Source: Cudoniella acicularis
Lineage: Eukaryota; Ascomycota; Leotiomycetes; Helotiales; Helotiaceae
Assembly: GCA_013054445.1 (NCBI GenBank)
Contig: JAAMPI010000475.1
Span: forward strand, 1-36,176
Direction: 5' to 3'
Length of the DNA stretch: 36,176 nucleotides
Shown: positions 21,689 through 32,909 of the stretch, piece after piece
How the letters are laid out: the number at the start of each line of letters is the position of its first letter
How positions within the stretch are numbered: the first letter of the stretch is position 1
The notes under the pieces: model-generated
The model's database searches: none
What the model was told of the DNA's origin: nothing
What the model saw: the letters and a program-made list of their open reading frames with translations, nothing else
Program-made: the position numbers and the translations under genes

Positions 21689-23065
21689 TAGTAACGCGTA
21701 ACTGCTGTTAGCCGAATCTATTTTAAAAAGCGCGTTTTTACGCGTTTCCTCCTACCCTCCTATATAATATTCTAAAAATGCTACCTTAACGTACTCTATT
21801 AGGTTTAAGCTCTAGTAATCGTTAAGACTATTAATATCTTAGTCTATATTAATATAGAGGAATTACTTATACCTCTTTCTTTAGCTATACGCCTACCTAG
21901 ATCGCGTATAGCATAAAACTACCCTATACTACTATCTAATACACCCTTAAGCAGGACCTATTACGTAATAAAGGCACCTCCTTACCTAAAAAGCCTAGGA
22001 ATAAGTTATATACTAAAGTAGAGGAACGTTTACTTATACGCTATGTTCGAAATAACCTAAAGGATACCTACGCACAGCTTATCCTAGCCTATAGGCTCTC
22101 CTGTAAGAGGCGTACCGTCACTTCTATCCTTAAGCGTTACTATATCACGAAATAGTATACTACGCGCCGGCTGTTCCTTATAGAGATAAATACGGCAAAA
22201 AGACTCGCCTAGTGCCTTGTACGAAGGGGGTGGACTACGGAGGAGTAGGGTCTTTATATCTAGAGTAATAAGTGTTCTTATAAGCGGGGGCGGGGTAAAG
22301 CAACTAAGTAGTGCTTTCGTACGCTAGTATAGAAGTGGTAGAAAGAGATAATTTAAACCTATACCTGTGAGAAGGATATAAAGGTGATAGTCCAGGCTGC
22401 TTTTTAGGACATAGGAAGGACATAACTTTATATTATAGACTAGGACTTTAAGTCGAAGAAGTATAGGTACTCTATTAACTCCTACCTTAAAGTCTTAATC
22501 GACTAGCTATTATTTTAGCACTAACGACTTAGCTCTAGCTATATATTTATATAGGATAACACACCTACCTATACTATCTAAAAAGTCCGGGAATAGTTTA
22601 AGAAACATAGTATAGATACTATAGATTAGCCTCTCTTCTCCCCTGATTTAAACCTAATCAACAACGCCTAGTAAGAGCTTAAAAGACACGTTTTTACGAT
22701 GTTTCTTAAGGTTATAGCGTCTACTAGTAAATCAGAGTATAATAGGCAGCGTCTAGAGTCCTGTTTATAAGCTACCTAGGATATAATTCTAAAGGACTTC
22801 TTCGATATACTTATTAAAAGTATACCTAGGAGGGTTACGGCCTATATCGAGGTAGACAGGTAGTATATAAAATACTAAACCTAGGGATTGTTTAATCGGG
22901 TTATTTTTAGTATATAGATTAAAGAGGGATCAAATACGATTAATTTAGCCTATTTAACTTGTTCTAATAATAAGAATTACGTTAGTTATTATTAAGTAAA
23001 ATTCGTAGTGCGATGCTTAGTTTTGGTAAGGAAAAAAATCGGCTAACAGTAGTTACGTAGTACTA
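21689..23065 (+). mobile_element. Tc1/mariner (DDE) element with both terminal repeats, RIP-inactivated
   Basis: Terminal inverted repeats of about 26 bp lie at 21691-21716 and 23038-23063: GTAACGCGTAACTGCTGTTAGCCG on the left against GTACTACGTAACTACTGTTAGCCG on the reversed right end. TA lies outside each, giving an element of 1373 bp. The plus-strand interior reads as one frame with stops at former Trp, Gln and Arg positions. Readable parts include RPLLTEIN, RRGWTTEE, a WSDE-type segment now read SNK, and KVREWFKKHSIDTID followed by a SPDLNLINNA segment matching SPDLNPIENVW. The first catalytic Asp is Asn here. The transposase is dead, but the ends are still recognisable. The element sits inside another, unidentified repeat. 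Confidence 0.85.
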
Positions 23066-25560
23066 TAGACACGATTAGTAAATACTACGGAAGGACACTA
23101 TCGACGTCTACTATAGCTATACTAAGAATATAGGACGCTATTAAGGGCGGCCGAATAATAGCTAAACACCTTATCGAGACGGACGAGTATGGCGATGTAC
23201 TAGAGGTGACGCCTAGTACCGGAACAAACGAAGAAACCCCTCGGGGCGGAGTAGGAGTAGCCACCGGAACAAATAAAAGGACTAGGTCTACGGGCCGGGG
23301 CCGAGTAAGTATAGCCTAAGAGAACGACTATACGACTATAACGTAGCCGGCGACGGTAGGGTAGATAAGGGAGCACGTTAAACAAAGACAACGCGATAGG
23401 CGTAAAGCGGAGTACGAGGCTACTAGACTATAGTCTTATAGGGACTTAGGGGGTAGAAGCGGGGGATAAGCGCGCGGCCGAGCTAAAGACAAGGAAGGCT
23501 TAGACTAGCCCCTCGAGGGAGACCACTAGGTATATTATTGCCTTAAGAAGCGGACACGGGAATTTCTAGGAATACTACGACCGCTTTAAATATAATATTA
23601 TAGTACGGTATACCTACCTAGGAACACCGATACGAACTAAGAATCACTTTATTAAATACGAGCTCGCGAACGAGGGAGGAACAGAGCCTTAGTAGGGCAA
23701 TAAGGACGGCCTAACGCTACTTAACAGAGTAGGCGGCCGTAAGATAAAGACAACTAAAGAACGGACTAGGTGGCTCCTAACTAAGGGCGTCAAGGTATTA
23801 GCCGACTAGCTAACTAAGACCGTATATAGCCGCCGGTGTATAACGGAGAAACGGTTCGAGACGGCAAGCGGAGGAAGGACAGTGGTGTATTAGGGACTTA
23901 TAGGGAGAGAACCTAGGACACCGGAAACCGAGGGAGAGCTATCAAGGGGACATGGGGGCGATAAGGCGCGACCTAAGGGGAGTGCGGAGCCAGCAGAATA
24001 ACCAGAATAAAGGACGAGAACAACTAGAGGGCAAGCGTGCGCGTGCTACCTAAAGGCAGGACAAGGACTGAGGCCGAGAGCCCGAGTCAATAAATGTATA
24101 AGAGACAGTAAGGAACGGGGGCTGAGTAGGAGAACAAATGAACGAGCAACCCAGTAAGAGTAGCTCAGAAAAACCATATAGAATAGCAACCTACGCATAA
24201 CGTAGAAGACCTAACTATCAAGGGAGGGGCAGTCATATGGTCTAACGACCGCCAGCTGACAATAAATCAATCCTATCCTATCCTATCGTAAATCCTAGTC
24301 TTTTCTTAGCTTGCTTACGTGATATATAAGGTCGAGGGTATATAATATAGCGGCGGTAGCCTATATAGCATAGTTCTCGATAAATAGTTCGGACAGAAGG
24401 GACGAGACCTAGCTAGGCTTTAACCCCTACGATAGAGAGTCGACGTGTCGAGTAATATTTTATAATAAATCGAATAATTTAGCGAAGTCCGCGTATAGAC
24501 ATTAAGTAAGGCTTATAAACTCGGGTTTTACGTGCTTAGCGAGAGTGTTCTTAGTATAAAATATCTCTAATCGTAGATTAGGAGACAGTAGTCTTTTAAC
24601 GGATCTCGCCTAGGGAAAAACTAAGACGATTAAGCGTACAGATGACTATACGTGTAGGGGAAGGCTATTCTTTACTATGCTCTAGAATATTAGGACTTGA
24701 CAAAATAACGTTCTCCTTTTTTAAATTAGAAGGAAAAGACTTCGTCGTTAGTTTGATATTAATTATCTAAAAAAGGAGGTGGTTAGGGATACAGCGCGTC
24801 GCGTCTCGCTTAAGTGTACGGAGAGTAATGGCCCCAACTCTTACCACGAGGTCTTTAATTTCTCTGTCTATAGAAATACTCCTGCAACACATCGCCAACG
24901 CGTGAGTCTAGAATGAGCAAATCAAGGGGCAGGAATTAGATGCAATTGAATTGTTTCTCACATTGTATTTGTTGTACTATATAGCATTCTAAGATTTCCA
25001 GGACGATACGTACTCGGGCACAGCTATGATTCTGTCAGAGCTTCCAGGAAGTGGGATTGAAGTTGCTGACCTCTGATCTATGAATAGCTCGACTTGAACT
25101 TTTCCGTGAAGTCGGCTATCGCAACTATGTTTCTGATTGATGGACCCAGAGCTTGATGTAACACATTCGGTCTTTGAAGGTCGATTTGCCAGATTGGTTT
25201 TGATACCACTATTGTATGAGGTCGACTTAGTAGTATGAATGAGACTCAATTCTCTAGAATAGAGTCGCTCGCGCGGAATGACTCTTATAGTCTCGCTACA
25301 GCGGAGACGCTAGCCCATTTGGGCCTAGCTCTTGATGTACTAGGTCATGTGCAGTCTGGGCAGCTTTGAGCCCGGGTCTGATATTCAAGCACTGCTATAA
25401 TAGCGAGGTTTTCTCGACAATTCTTACATTTTAGCAGTGTCATTTCCAAATATTTCAACACTTGAATGGCTTTTGGAAACGGTAGTTATAATATTATATT
25501 TTCACGCCGCACTTCAATTAGCCATTAATTGATCTGTGAAGGCCACTTTGAGAGCTTGTG
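23066..25560. other. Decayed repeats and intergenic sequence
   Basis: 23066-24240 continues the unidentified repeat interrupted by the Tc1 copy. Its plus-strand frame is Arg-, Gly- and Lys-rich with frequent TAG/TAA and gives no clear domain. It ends near short CTATC direct repeats (24270-24290) that might be the tail of a LINE; this is only a guess. 24300-24800 is RIP-eroded and ends at 24804-24816 with a partial match to the TIR at 410-428. 24880-25560 has normal composition. A minus-strand open frame at 24989-25249 has no motif, and I do not call it a gene. Confidence 0.45.
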
Positions 25561-25565
25561 CTACA

Positions 25566-28167
25566 CTATGTGAAGAATCATCTTCGGACCGTCATCTGAA
25601 ACCGAACCAGAGAGAATAGCGTCGCCCACTACGCAATAAACATTATCAATTTCCCGCAGAACAACGAATTGGCTGCAACCATTTATCTTGAAGATTTTAT
25701 CTCCTTCCTGGGCCTGAGGATGCACCCACCCATAGTGCCCGCGGCTTGTCTTCACAAGCCGCATTTGAGACTGGATTACGTCGTGATAATACTGCGCAAC
25801 ATGAGTTACGCCCCCAGTAGTCTCGATCCTCCTAGCATTCAATATCTTTGACCAAAATTCGATGGTCCGTTCGTCGTTTACAAATAAGAGATTTTTGGCC
25901 AGCCATATACCAAGGGGACGCACGAGATCCCGAGGGATGCCATTCAGTGACCCGCCGCGCTGTTAAGTATAGTTAACGGTTGTAAGGGGTATATATGTTA
26001 CTCCTTACTAGCTCGAAAAGAAGTTTTGCGGCCGACGACTCAGTCTGCTCGTCTTTATCCCTTTCACTGATAGTGAATACACTTCCCAGGTTGTCTATGG
26101 TATCAATAAATACACCGCTGGCTATTAGCTCCGTTTCAGAGATATTTATTGTGGCGCAGCTTGCGTCACTGTTCGAATACAGTGAACGCTGTGAGACGAG
26201 ATTCATAACGTGATGAAATACCTGACGTGCAATAGCATCATCAAGATCTGTCTAGTCAGAAACCCACGAAGGCAGCTCGTTTTCATTTGAGCGCTTTGCA
26301 CTTCTGAGGTAGATAAAATCAAGCGGCTCTCCATTCTGTATCAGGGCAGTCGCGAATTTTGTGAAGCACGCTTCCACCGAAATGATGTAATTTGGTTCGA
26401 TGATAAAGTTCTTCGCATCGAATGCAAGTCCTAGGAGAGCATAAAGTTTGTCCCGACGCTCAGTTGAGAGGGAGGATCGGCTTCGAAGGAGAGCATCAAG
26501 CATGCTAATCGGCCTCCGAGACAGGATATCCTTTCGAAACTCGCGCAATATAGTTAATCCGGAAAAAATTTCATCGTCCGACTGGACTATCTCGGTGGAC
26601 TCATTACTTTCGAAGAAGTTCCGACATAAATTGACAAATGCTTCCCACGTAATCTTGTGGCGACCATAGTAGACGTTGACTTTTGAAGCTACGGCGACTT
26701 CCTGGATAACCCACACACGTTTCCAGTACGGTCGTGAAAGCAATTCCCTGATAGCGCGGAGATTCAACGTGCGAGCTTTTTGATCGAGATGCCAAGGCTC
26801 TCCATCGCTGGGAGACTTTACGACCAGTCCGGCGATATGGTCTCCATGACCCAGCCAGACAACGACCTCTGTTGCCTTTCGATAAATCGCACTCATTCTT
26901 TCAACCTAGCGACTTCTCTGGTCCGGATCCTTTTAATTAATGCACAAAGCATCCGCTCAAACGTATATTACTTCTTTAGCCCACAGCCGCAAACCCATGA
27001 GGGCTGCATGGAGGGTAATAGTGATTTGGACTTCTATGTCGTTTACGGTTATGGGGACCGTCCTATTTAGGTCACCCCAGTGGTAGGAAAATGCCATATA
27101 TGACGGTGCCTTAGGCAATAGGAAAGTAACAAGTTTCCATAGCGGGGTTATCTCGGCCGTCCCAGCAGTCGCTGGTGGGAGGGCGGAGGGCGAGAAGCCG
27201 GATCTCATACACGGTAGAGGCTAGTGGTTTGTAGAGAGAGCCGGCCTGCACTAAGTCTACAGTAGTTCGTTCCTCCCGTTCCATAAGAAGTTTTCTCAGT
27301 TGATCAGTCTGTGACTGGACCCGACTGTTGAGCTGTGCATGTGTCTCATGCTTGAGAGCGCGGCTTAAAGAAATTATTCGCTCAACCGTAGCTTCATCGT
27401 CGAGCTTGAGAGGCTTAAATATTGAAGAGCGGAAAGGATGTCTGAGGCTTGAGTTGCACCAGTGAACGGCACCTATAAGGAATGAAATCAAAGATAGGTA
27501 TATTTCGAAGGTGTATGATGTCATGGCCATCGTTGGATAAAGCGTAGAAGGATCAAACCGTGGTAAGGCGCTTCCGATTTTACACAAAGTCTCGCAAAAT
27601 TGTATCACAAGATCGGTACGGTTGATTATAACCTTAGCACAGTTAGACCATGAGGCTCTGAAGACCGTAACAAACGAGTAAACGTACCCTTAGGATAACA
27701 ATGATGGCTCCCCACACCAGAGTGACAGTTTTGGTATCAACCCCCGCTATTATATCTAAAATCTGCGCATAGAATTCAACCTCGCTGGAGAATCGACCGA
27801 GCCACCTTTGGGCATCACGTCTCGGAATGGAAGACTTGGCGATGCCCTTGCTGCTTAATGAAGACGTCATATCCTCCTTAAACTGGTCTGCTAGTACGAC
27901 TTTAAAATCTTGGACAGAGGTCACTGAAAGCAATATATTTTGCCCTGCAGGGATACTCCTAAGTTCTCGTTGGAGATTGTCAATCGCTTTGGCGCATTCC
28001 TCTTGTTTCTTCCAAAAATCAGTTAGTAGCTGCCTTCTTGTGGCCGAGTTGGCATCAACATACGTGTTATACCCTTGACTTTCCAAATGAGTCGGCACCC
28101 AAAGGGTTGAAGGGGAATTTGTTTGGTCGTTCATTTTGGTGTCAAATGAGCCACTGGTGACTAGCAA
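25566..28167 (-). pseudogene. DUF7708-HET fusion protein gene, inactivated by RIP-type stops
   Basis: On the minus strand the first exon (28167 or 28134 to 27688) and the next, after a 55 bp intron (27687-27633), read like the N-terminal helical domain DUF7708 seen in fungal NLR-like proteins: VTLVWGAIIVILR, then VIINRTDLVIQFCETLCKIG. A charged helix (about 27400-27250) leads straight into a HET domain: YEIRLLALRPP, APSYMAFSYHWGD, ALCIN, TEVVVWLGHGD, WKRVWVIQEVAVAS, RRDKLYALLGLAFD. The HET C-terminal part follows after another intron: WVHPQAQEGDKIFKI and YCVVGDAILSG. Stops at 26957-26959, 26933-26935, 26906-26908 and 26252-26254 replace conserved Trp or Gln codons, each by C-to-T or G-to-A. 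One frame change lies at about 27150-27190. HET domains cause incompatibility cell death; the fusion suggests an immune-type receptor. This copy is dead. Confidence 0.75.
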
Positions 28168-28352
28168 TCGCCTTAAATTGCTATATTTTGATTGTTGCGG
28201 TAAGCTAGGTATTAGATATCATGTAACGATTTCGTGGAGACTCTGGGTCGAAAGTTTGTCGGCACTATGGGCGCTTCTCGTCGTTCGGATGCAAGACCAC
28301 GTGGAGATAGCCTAGCTGCAGATGCCCCTGTTGTAAGAGCTGGCCATTAGAT
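28168..28352. other. Upstream region of the DUF7708-HET pseudogene
   Basis: This short stretch has ordinary composition between the pseudogene start and the Tc1/mariner terminal repeat at 28353. It should hold the former promoter. No other feature is seen. Confidence 0.4.
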
Positions 28353-28766
28353 GCGGCCCACTTAAGCGAGACGCGTAAAACGCGTCGATTTCGGCTCCCG
28401 TCTTTAAAATACTCATAACAACTCAGCCTTTTACTTAATCGATCTACGATTTAACATAGAAACACCTACGATATACAGTCCTTCTATATAAAAAGACAAG
28501 GGAGAGTGGCCTACTCCTATACGTGCTATAATCTGAAGCATATAACGCGATAGAGCAAGCTAGCGCGATATCGTAGCTAAAACTACCCTTTCCCGACGAA
28601 CAATTCGACGTATTCTCAAGCAGGAATCGAGTCGTAGAGACCGTAAAAAGAACTATTCGAGACCTTATATGATTTCTATTAGAGACATTTGTTAGTATAT
28701 TTAATATATCTCGTATGATTAGTCGACGCGTATTATGTCATTCGAAAATGTTAGAGCCTAGCTAGG
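28353..28766 (+). mobile_element. Tc1/mariner element, 5' part, same TIR as the one at 410-428
   Basis: It begins with GCGGCCCACTTAAGCGAGA (28353-28371), identical to the inverse of 410-428. The plus-strand interior from about 28510 reads as the N-terminal helix-turn-helix of a Tc1-type transposase with stops at former Gln codons: RDIVAKTTLSRRTIRRILKQ followed by ESSRRDRKKNYSRP. The reading stops at 28766, where an LTR-like block begins, so the rest has been displaced or deleted. The fragment here is the N-terminal half and the one at 1-328 the C-terminal half of what looks like one family. Confidence 0.75.
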
Positions 28767-29145
28767 TGTTACAGCTCTGCAAAGGCACGAAGGCCCTGAC
28801 GTCACGTGGGACGTATTTGCAAGAAGGTGCTGTATTCACGAAGAAACTAAGCTGAGGAGAGAAGAAGAGAGGTGGCCCCGAAGGGGCCTTATATACAGGA
28901 GGTGAGTCCAGCACGGACCAGGACACGTGACAAGGGGACGCGTCAGGTAAGGGGGACGCGTCAGGTAAGGGGGACGCGTCAAACCAGGTCTGTGACAGGC
29001 TCTAGCGCTGGCTCGAGTGTAGTAGCCCCAGCACTTCGGGATATCTGGCGTCTCCTTTCTGTAAATTAACTTCTTTTCTCTTTGTCTATTGTTCTAAGGA
29101 ATAAAGTACTGTTTAGTTAAACTGTCCCAAAGTGCCGACGTCACA
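28767..29145. repeat. LTR-like block with internal 18 bp tandem repeats
   Basis: It begins TGTTACAGCTCTGC and ends GTGCCGACGTCACA, in LTR fashion (379 bp). From about 28934 to 28982 a unit built on GGGGACGCGTCAGGTAAG is repeated about three times. The 3' part (TTCTAAGGAATAAAGTACTG and on) resembles the end of the block at 20430-20605. No flanking duplication is visible (CTAGG against AGATT), so it may be one end of a truncated retrotransposon. Confidence 0.55.
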
Positions 29146-30165
29146 AGATTTGGTTTTAAAACCTCTTTGTTTAAGATTATATTTGTCTACTTAATAGGAT
29201 TTAGTCTCTTTTAATAGAATTTTACCTGATTTATACTTATTGTATAAAGAGTTTTATATACACGGCTATAAATATATAAATAAATATAAGAAGACAGTTC
29301 TTGCTAAATAGAAGAGAGGCATTAGAGAAATTAAAGAGAATATAAGATAGAGAGGAAAGTTGCGAAGGCGGGAGGAGACAGCTATTTTTAGAATAAGGGG
29401 ACACAAATATCCTCCTAGATTATAGTCTCCTATCTGTCAGTATAGTAATATATTTGGGATCCCTGGCTAGGGAAGAGGTATTTTCGGGTCTCCTCGTCAA
29501 AAGTTGATGATTTCTGGTGAGGTTAGCAGTCCTGAGCCGAAGCTAAGCCGGGCCTGAGCAAAGGCGGCGCTGGTCATGTATGCCAATGGATTAGAAAGCG
29601 TAGACATTCCCGTAGTATAACACGATAACTCGTGATTAACCACCACCTATATAGCCATATAGTTTTCATTTGTAGAGCCGCATGCTCAACTTCATATATC
29701 TTAACAAGATAACATTCTACTGACACTTCAATCGACGACTAAACCTAACGCCTCACGTGATATTGCATACCACGTGACAACAGAATGTTACTGAATTAAT
29801 TAGTTATTACAAAGCCCGTTAAATATGCTATATGGAAGGAAATATCTCGAGCAATCCAAATAACTTAAAACCTGCCCATTTTACTACAGTCTTAACAAGT
29901 TGGCCTGATGCAGATACATAGAGGTATGAAGATATATCATGAAGAAGATAGTCATCTTTTAAGCTAGCTTGCTTGGAAAATTCCTTTTTATTTCTATCTA
30001 TTTTCTACATTGGTAGCGAGCCGACTGAACTTGCAGCATGACTAGGGATGAAGAGGCAATGAAACACGCTACGTTCGTTTTTGATTCACTCTTCCATCTC
30101 CTTTTCACGTTTTGCATTCACCGCGGTGCTTCTATCATGACTTCGCGCGCCAAAGACAGACGTGT
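29146..30165. other. AT-rich region with a diverged LTR copy
   Basis: 29146-29460 is AT-rich, TA-saturated and non-coding. 29470-29600 is of normal composition. 29615-29793 is the diverged LTR relative described separately. 29800-30165 leads to the 3' end of the P450 gene, and no gene is seen there. Confidence 0.45.
29615..29793. repeat. Diverged copy of the solo LTR at 18873-19145
   Basis: Shared blocks occur in the same order and orientation as in the solo LTR: CCACCTATATAGCCATATAG against GACCTATATAGCCACATAG, a CTCAACT block, a GATAAC block, and a right end with CACGTGACAACAGAATGTTAC against CACGTGATAACAGAACGTTAC. The left third is poorly conserved. Boundaries are approximate and no target duplication could be fixed. 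Confidence 0.6.
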
Positions 30166-32141
30166 TTAATGGAAGATGACCCGAATACCCTTCGTGTCCA
30201 TCTTTGGCAAAGGCAGCATAAGATCGTGCGCTTGCGTGACGTCCGATTCATCGGTCTCATAAAGGTTGAAGTCGGGACCACCTGGGCGGAAGAGAGCGGA
30301 GAGGATGAAGTTGAGTTCACAAGTGGCAAGACTATATCAAATTAGCAAGTTAGATAACAATTTCCCCTTCCAATTAAACCCAATTGGGAAAGCAGGCCAA
30401 CAAGAGTAAAAAAGGATACGCTGGCTTACTTCATTCCCAGACAATTCCGTGATCCTTTTGAGAAGGGGACGTAGTTTCTGTTCATCTCTGGAGTGACGTT
30501 GTCGAGCCAACGCTCGGGGACGAATTCCAATGGGCGCGGGAAGATGTGGGGAAGGGTGTGCTGGAAGTATGCCGACATACTGACTGGGACACCGGCTGGG
30601 ATCGACCACTGCTTGAACTGGATAGGCTGTTTTGGAGATACACGCGGAAGGCGGTGCATGACGCCGTAGCTGAGGCTATTTTGTAGTGTCAGTCAGTTGT
30701 TTCGAATGATGACTCGGCCATTTAGGGACACTGGGAGAGGAATACCGAAGGCCCTCCTTAATCAACGCCTGCATATATACCAACTTCTCCAATTGAGCCC
30801 AAGTCGGCTTCTTCTCCGGGTAGCCCTCCATGATATCCTTCAGCTCTTCTGTTAGACGCTTCCTGATGGCGGGATTCGCCATGATATAGTAGCAAATGAA
30901 GTCTAGCGTCCGAGCTGTGCTGACGGTACCAGCACCGAGCAGAACCTGAGCTTCCTTTGACAGACGCTCTTCTGAGAGCTCAGATGGCGGAAGGTCGCTG
31001 TTGACAAGATGTCGGAAAAGAGTGATGCGCCCACCCATCGTTGACGTATCTTTATTTCCCAAGGCAGCCTTTTCACGCTTTGCCGCGCTGATATGGCCCT
31101 CGGACATCTGGAAAAATATCAACAAGGCAATGAAGGTAGAGGTGGGGAGGGTATTCAGACCAGCTTGAACTTGTTGAAGTTTTGGCTTCTGGGATCCAGC
31201 CACATGAGAATGCTCTCGGGAATAAGACGGATGAGCCTATACCGGTTAACAAAATGGACTCTTTGTGTGCAGAATTTGCTTACTGAATTAACCAAGGCAG
31301 ACCCATGAACAGAGGCAACGACTTAATAACAGTGTGGAAAAGCTCAAACCACTCTGGAGCGAAATTTGGATCGTCCACGAAATTGGGTGGGTCGTCAATA
31401 CAAAGCCTGCTGATCACATCGCCAGAGAAGGCAAGAAACGCATGATCCAGCCTCACCACTTGTTTGGTTCCCTTAAAGCTTCCGAATCGTCCTACAATCA
31501 GCTTTTCGGTGAGCTCTGCCACCATGGGTTCTAGCTTTGTCACACCAAGCCTAGAAAAAAAAAGGCTCAAGTGGCTTTCTTCTCCGGCGGTGGACCTCAT
31601 GTCCTGTAGACAGAAAATGAGATCCCTCGAAGTCGATACCACTAGCGAAAATTTCATAGTTGTCTGTTTGGCGGACGGAGCCCGCGACGTAGAGTTTATC
31701 GTAGTATTCAGAGTCGCGAATGGAAAGTTCGTACGGATTAATCCTTACAATCGGTCCTACATAGTTTGGATTTCATGAGCTTCCTTCCTTTGCAACATGC
31801 GAAGTTGTGGTTGTGCGGTGGAACTATCGACCATCAAGAAGGCTGTGGTACGTACCATACTTCTCGTGCATTCTCTCAATCTCAAACAGGTATCTCCCAT
31901 TCTTGACTACATCGTAGTAGAACTCGTACCAGCTTGTTACTGCGGCAATCTTGGGACCTGGAAATCTTGCTATAGGAGAGAAGACGAGGCGATGGATAAC
32001 TAGGCCCAGAACATAGAGCATGCTTATGCCAACGACGGCGGCGGCAGCGCCCAAATAGACATCTTTGGGTAGGTAGGGCTGCACTCGAGAGAGATCGAGA
32101 TGGGGAAGGAAGTCGAGAGAGGCTTCCAAGGAGGGCGCCAT
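30166..32141 (-). CDS. Cytochrome P450 (six exons), frame broken by one extra base as written
   Basis: Exons on the minus strand: 32141-31856, 31756-31284, 31236-31161, 31107-30746, 30675-30430, 30331-30166. Features in order: N-terminal membrane anchor (about residues 29-51), RFPGPK proline hinge, [24 protein letters not shown] (C-helix), [13 protein letters not shown] (I-helix oxygen-binding site), ExxR in EGLR, FVPERW, and the haem loop [10 protein letters not shown] with the Cys ligand. The exons total 1609 nt, one base too many for about 535 residues. The surplus base lies in the A9 run at 31555-31563, just after the C-helix. The gene is therefore a fresh pseudogene or carries a homopolymer error; everything else is intact. 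It is divergent from the terpene synthase at 32910, across 768 bp. This suggests co-regulation and that it oxidises the terpene product at the endoplasmic reticulum. Confidence 0.85.
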
Positions 32142-32909
32142 GCTTAAACAAGGCTTGGTGCGTTAATGGATCAATGGGACAACGATGCACAAATGAACCA
32201 CGAAAACAGGCAAGACAACAGCCTTTAACTCACATTTTCTAAGGGATTGAACTTACGTCGCGTTATCTTACCGGAAGACGCTTATTCAGGAACTTACTCT
32301 TTCGTGTTCCAATGATTACCGCAGTGCTTACTAACATGGATCGGTAAATTTCCCAATGCGGTCACTCGCCACATACAGCCAGCCACATGTAAAGGAAAAG
32401 CCGAGTTTTGAGCGGCGGGCCTTTGCCTGTTCCATCCTCTGGCCTTTCTTCAATTACGTTGCTTGGGATTATGCATTGTTGGTTCGTGTCCCGCTGTCCT
32501 AGTTTCCCCTTTAGGCAGTTCCTTGCGGCTCAGTCACCCACGTTACCAGAATGAGAACATCTCCATTCGAACATTCCTACGGGAAAGGGCATTATCGATA
32601 CTGCTCCGCAATGTAGCAGCAACGAATCCCTGCCCTTCAAGAGAGGCGGACCATCAAACTATTATCGTCATAATCGAACCATTCTGCTCAAAAGCCAGCA
32701 TCGTTAACTCCAACATTCACAGATTCATCCCGCATGCTGGAAATAATCTATCCAATCAAAAAACAAGCTTGCAGTGATATTATCGCCGTCGTTGTTATTC
32801 ACCTCCTTCTGCTAAGCCTGTACGCGTTCGTGTATTACAGCTTCCACTGCCACCTCAAAGCCTCGGTACCCCTCTAACAACGCAATCATTTCCGGCGTCA
32901 ATACATAAA
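32142..32909. promoter_or_regulatory. Shared divergent promoter region of P450 and terpene synthase
   Basis: The 768 bp between two divergent start codons must contain both promoters. No gene is supported inside: an open frame at 32463-32777 lacks motifs. Pyrimidine-rich stretches lie near 32780-32880, ahead of the terpene synthase start, which is common in fungal promoters. I could not identify a specific factor site with confidence. Confidence 0.6.

Larger units (their letters stand above)
19294..21690. other. Repeat-rich, partly RIP-eroded region
   Basis: 19294-19580 is normal-composition upstream sequence of the LPMO-like gene. From about 19760 the DNA is AT-rich and saturated with TA dinucleotides and stops in all frames, with two LTR-like blocks (19582-19758 and 20430-20605). 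From about 20900 to 21690 the composition is richer in GC but still lacks any long plus-strand frame. A minus-strand open frame at 21392-21685 has no motif and lies in repeat DNA. The parent element was not identified. Confidence 0.5.

Noticed and set aside
24989..25249. Possible gene for an 86-residue protein on the minus strand
   Set aside because: Normal base composition but no motif, no upstream features and no partner exons.
28934..28983. CRISPR-like direct repeats
   Set aside because: The units are contiguous tandem repeats without spacers in a fungal genome.
31500..31600. A normal intron ending at the CTAG after the T run of the P450, which would avoid a frameshift
   Set aside because: Any such intron would have to remove the conserved HRRRR C-helix segment, and the total exon length fits a single surplus base instead.
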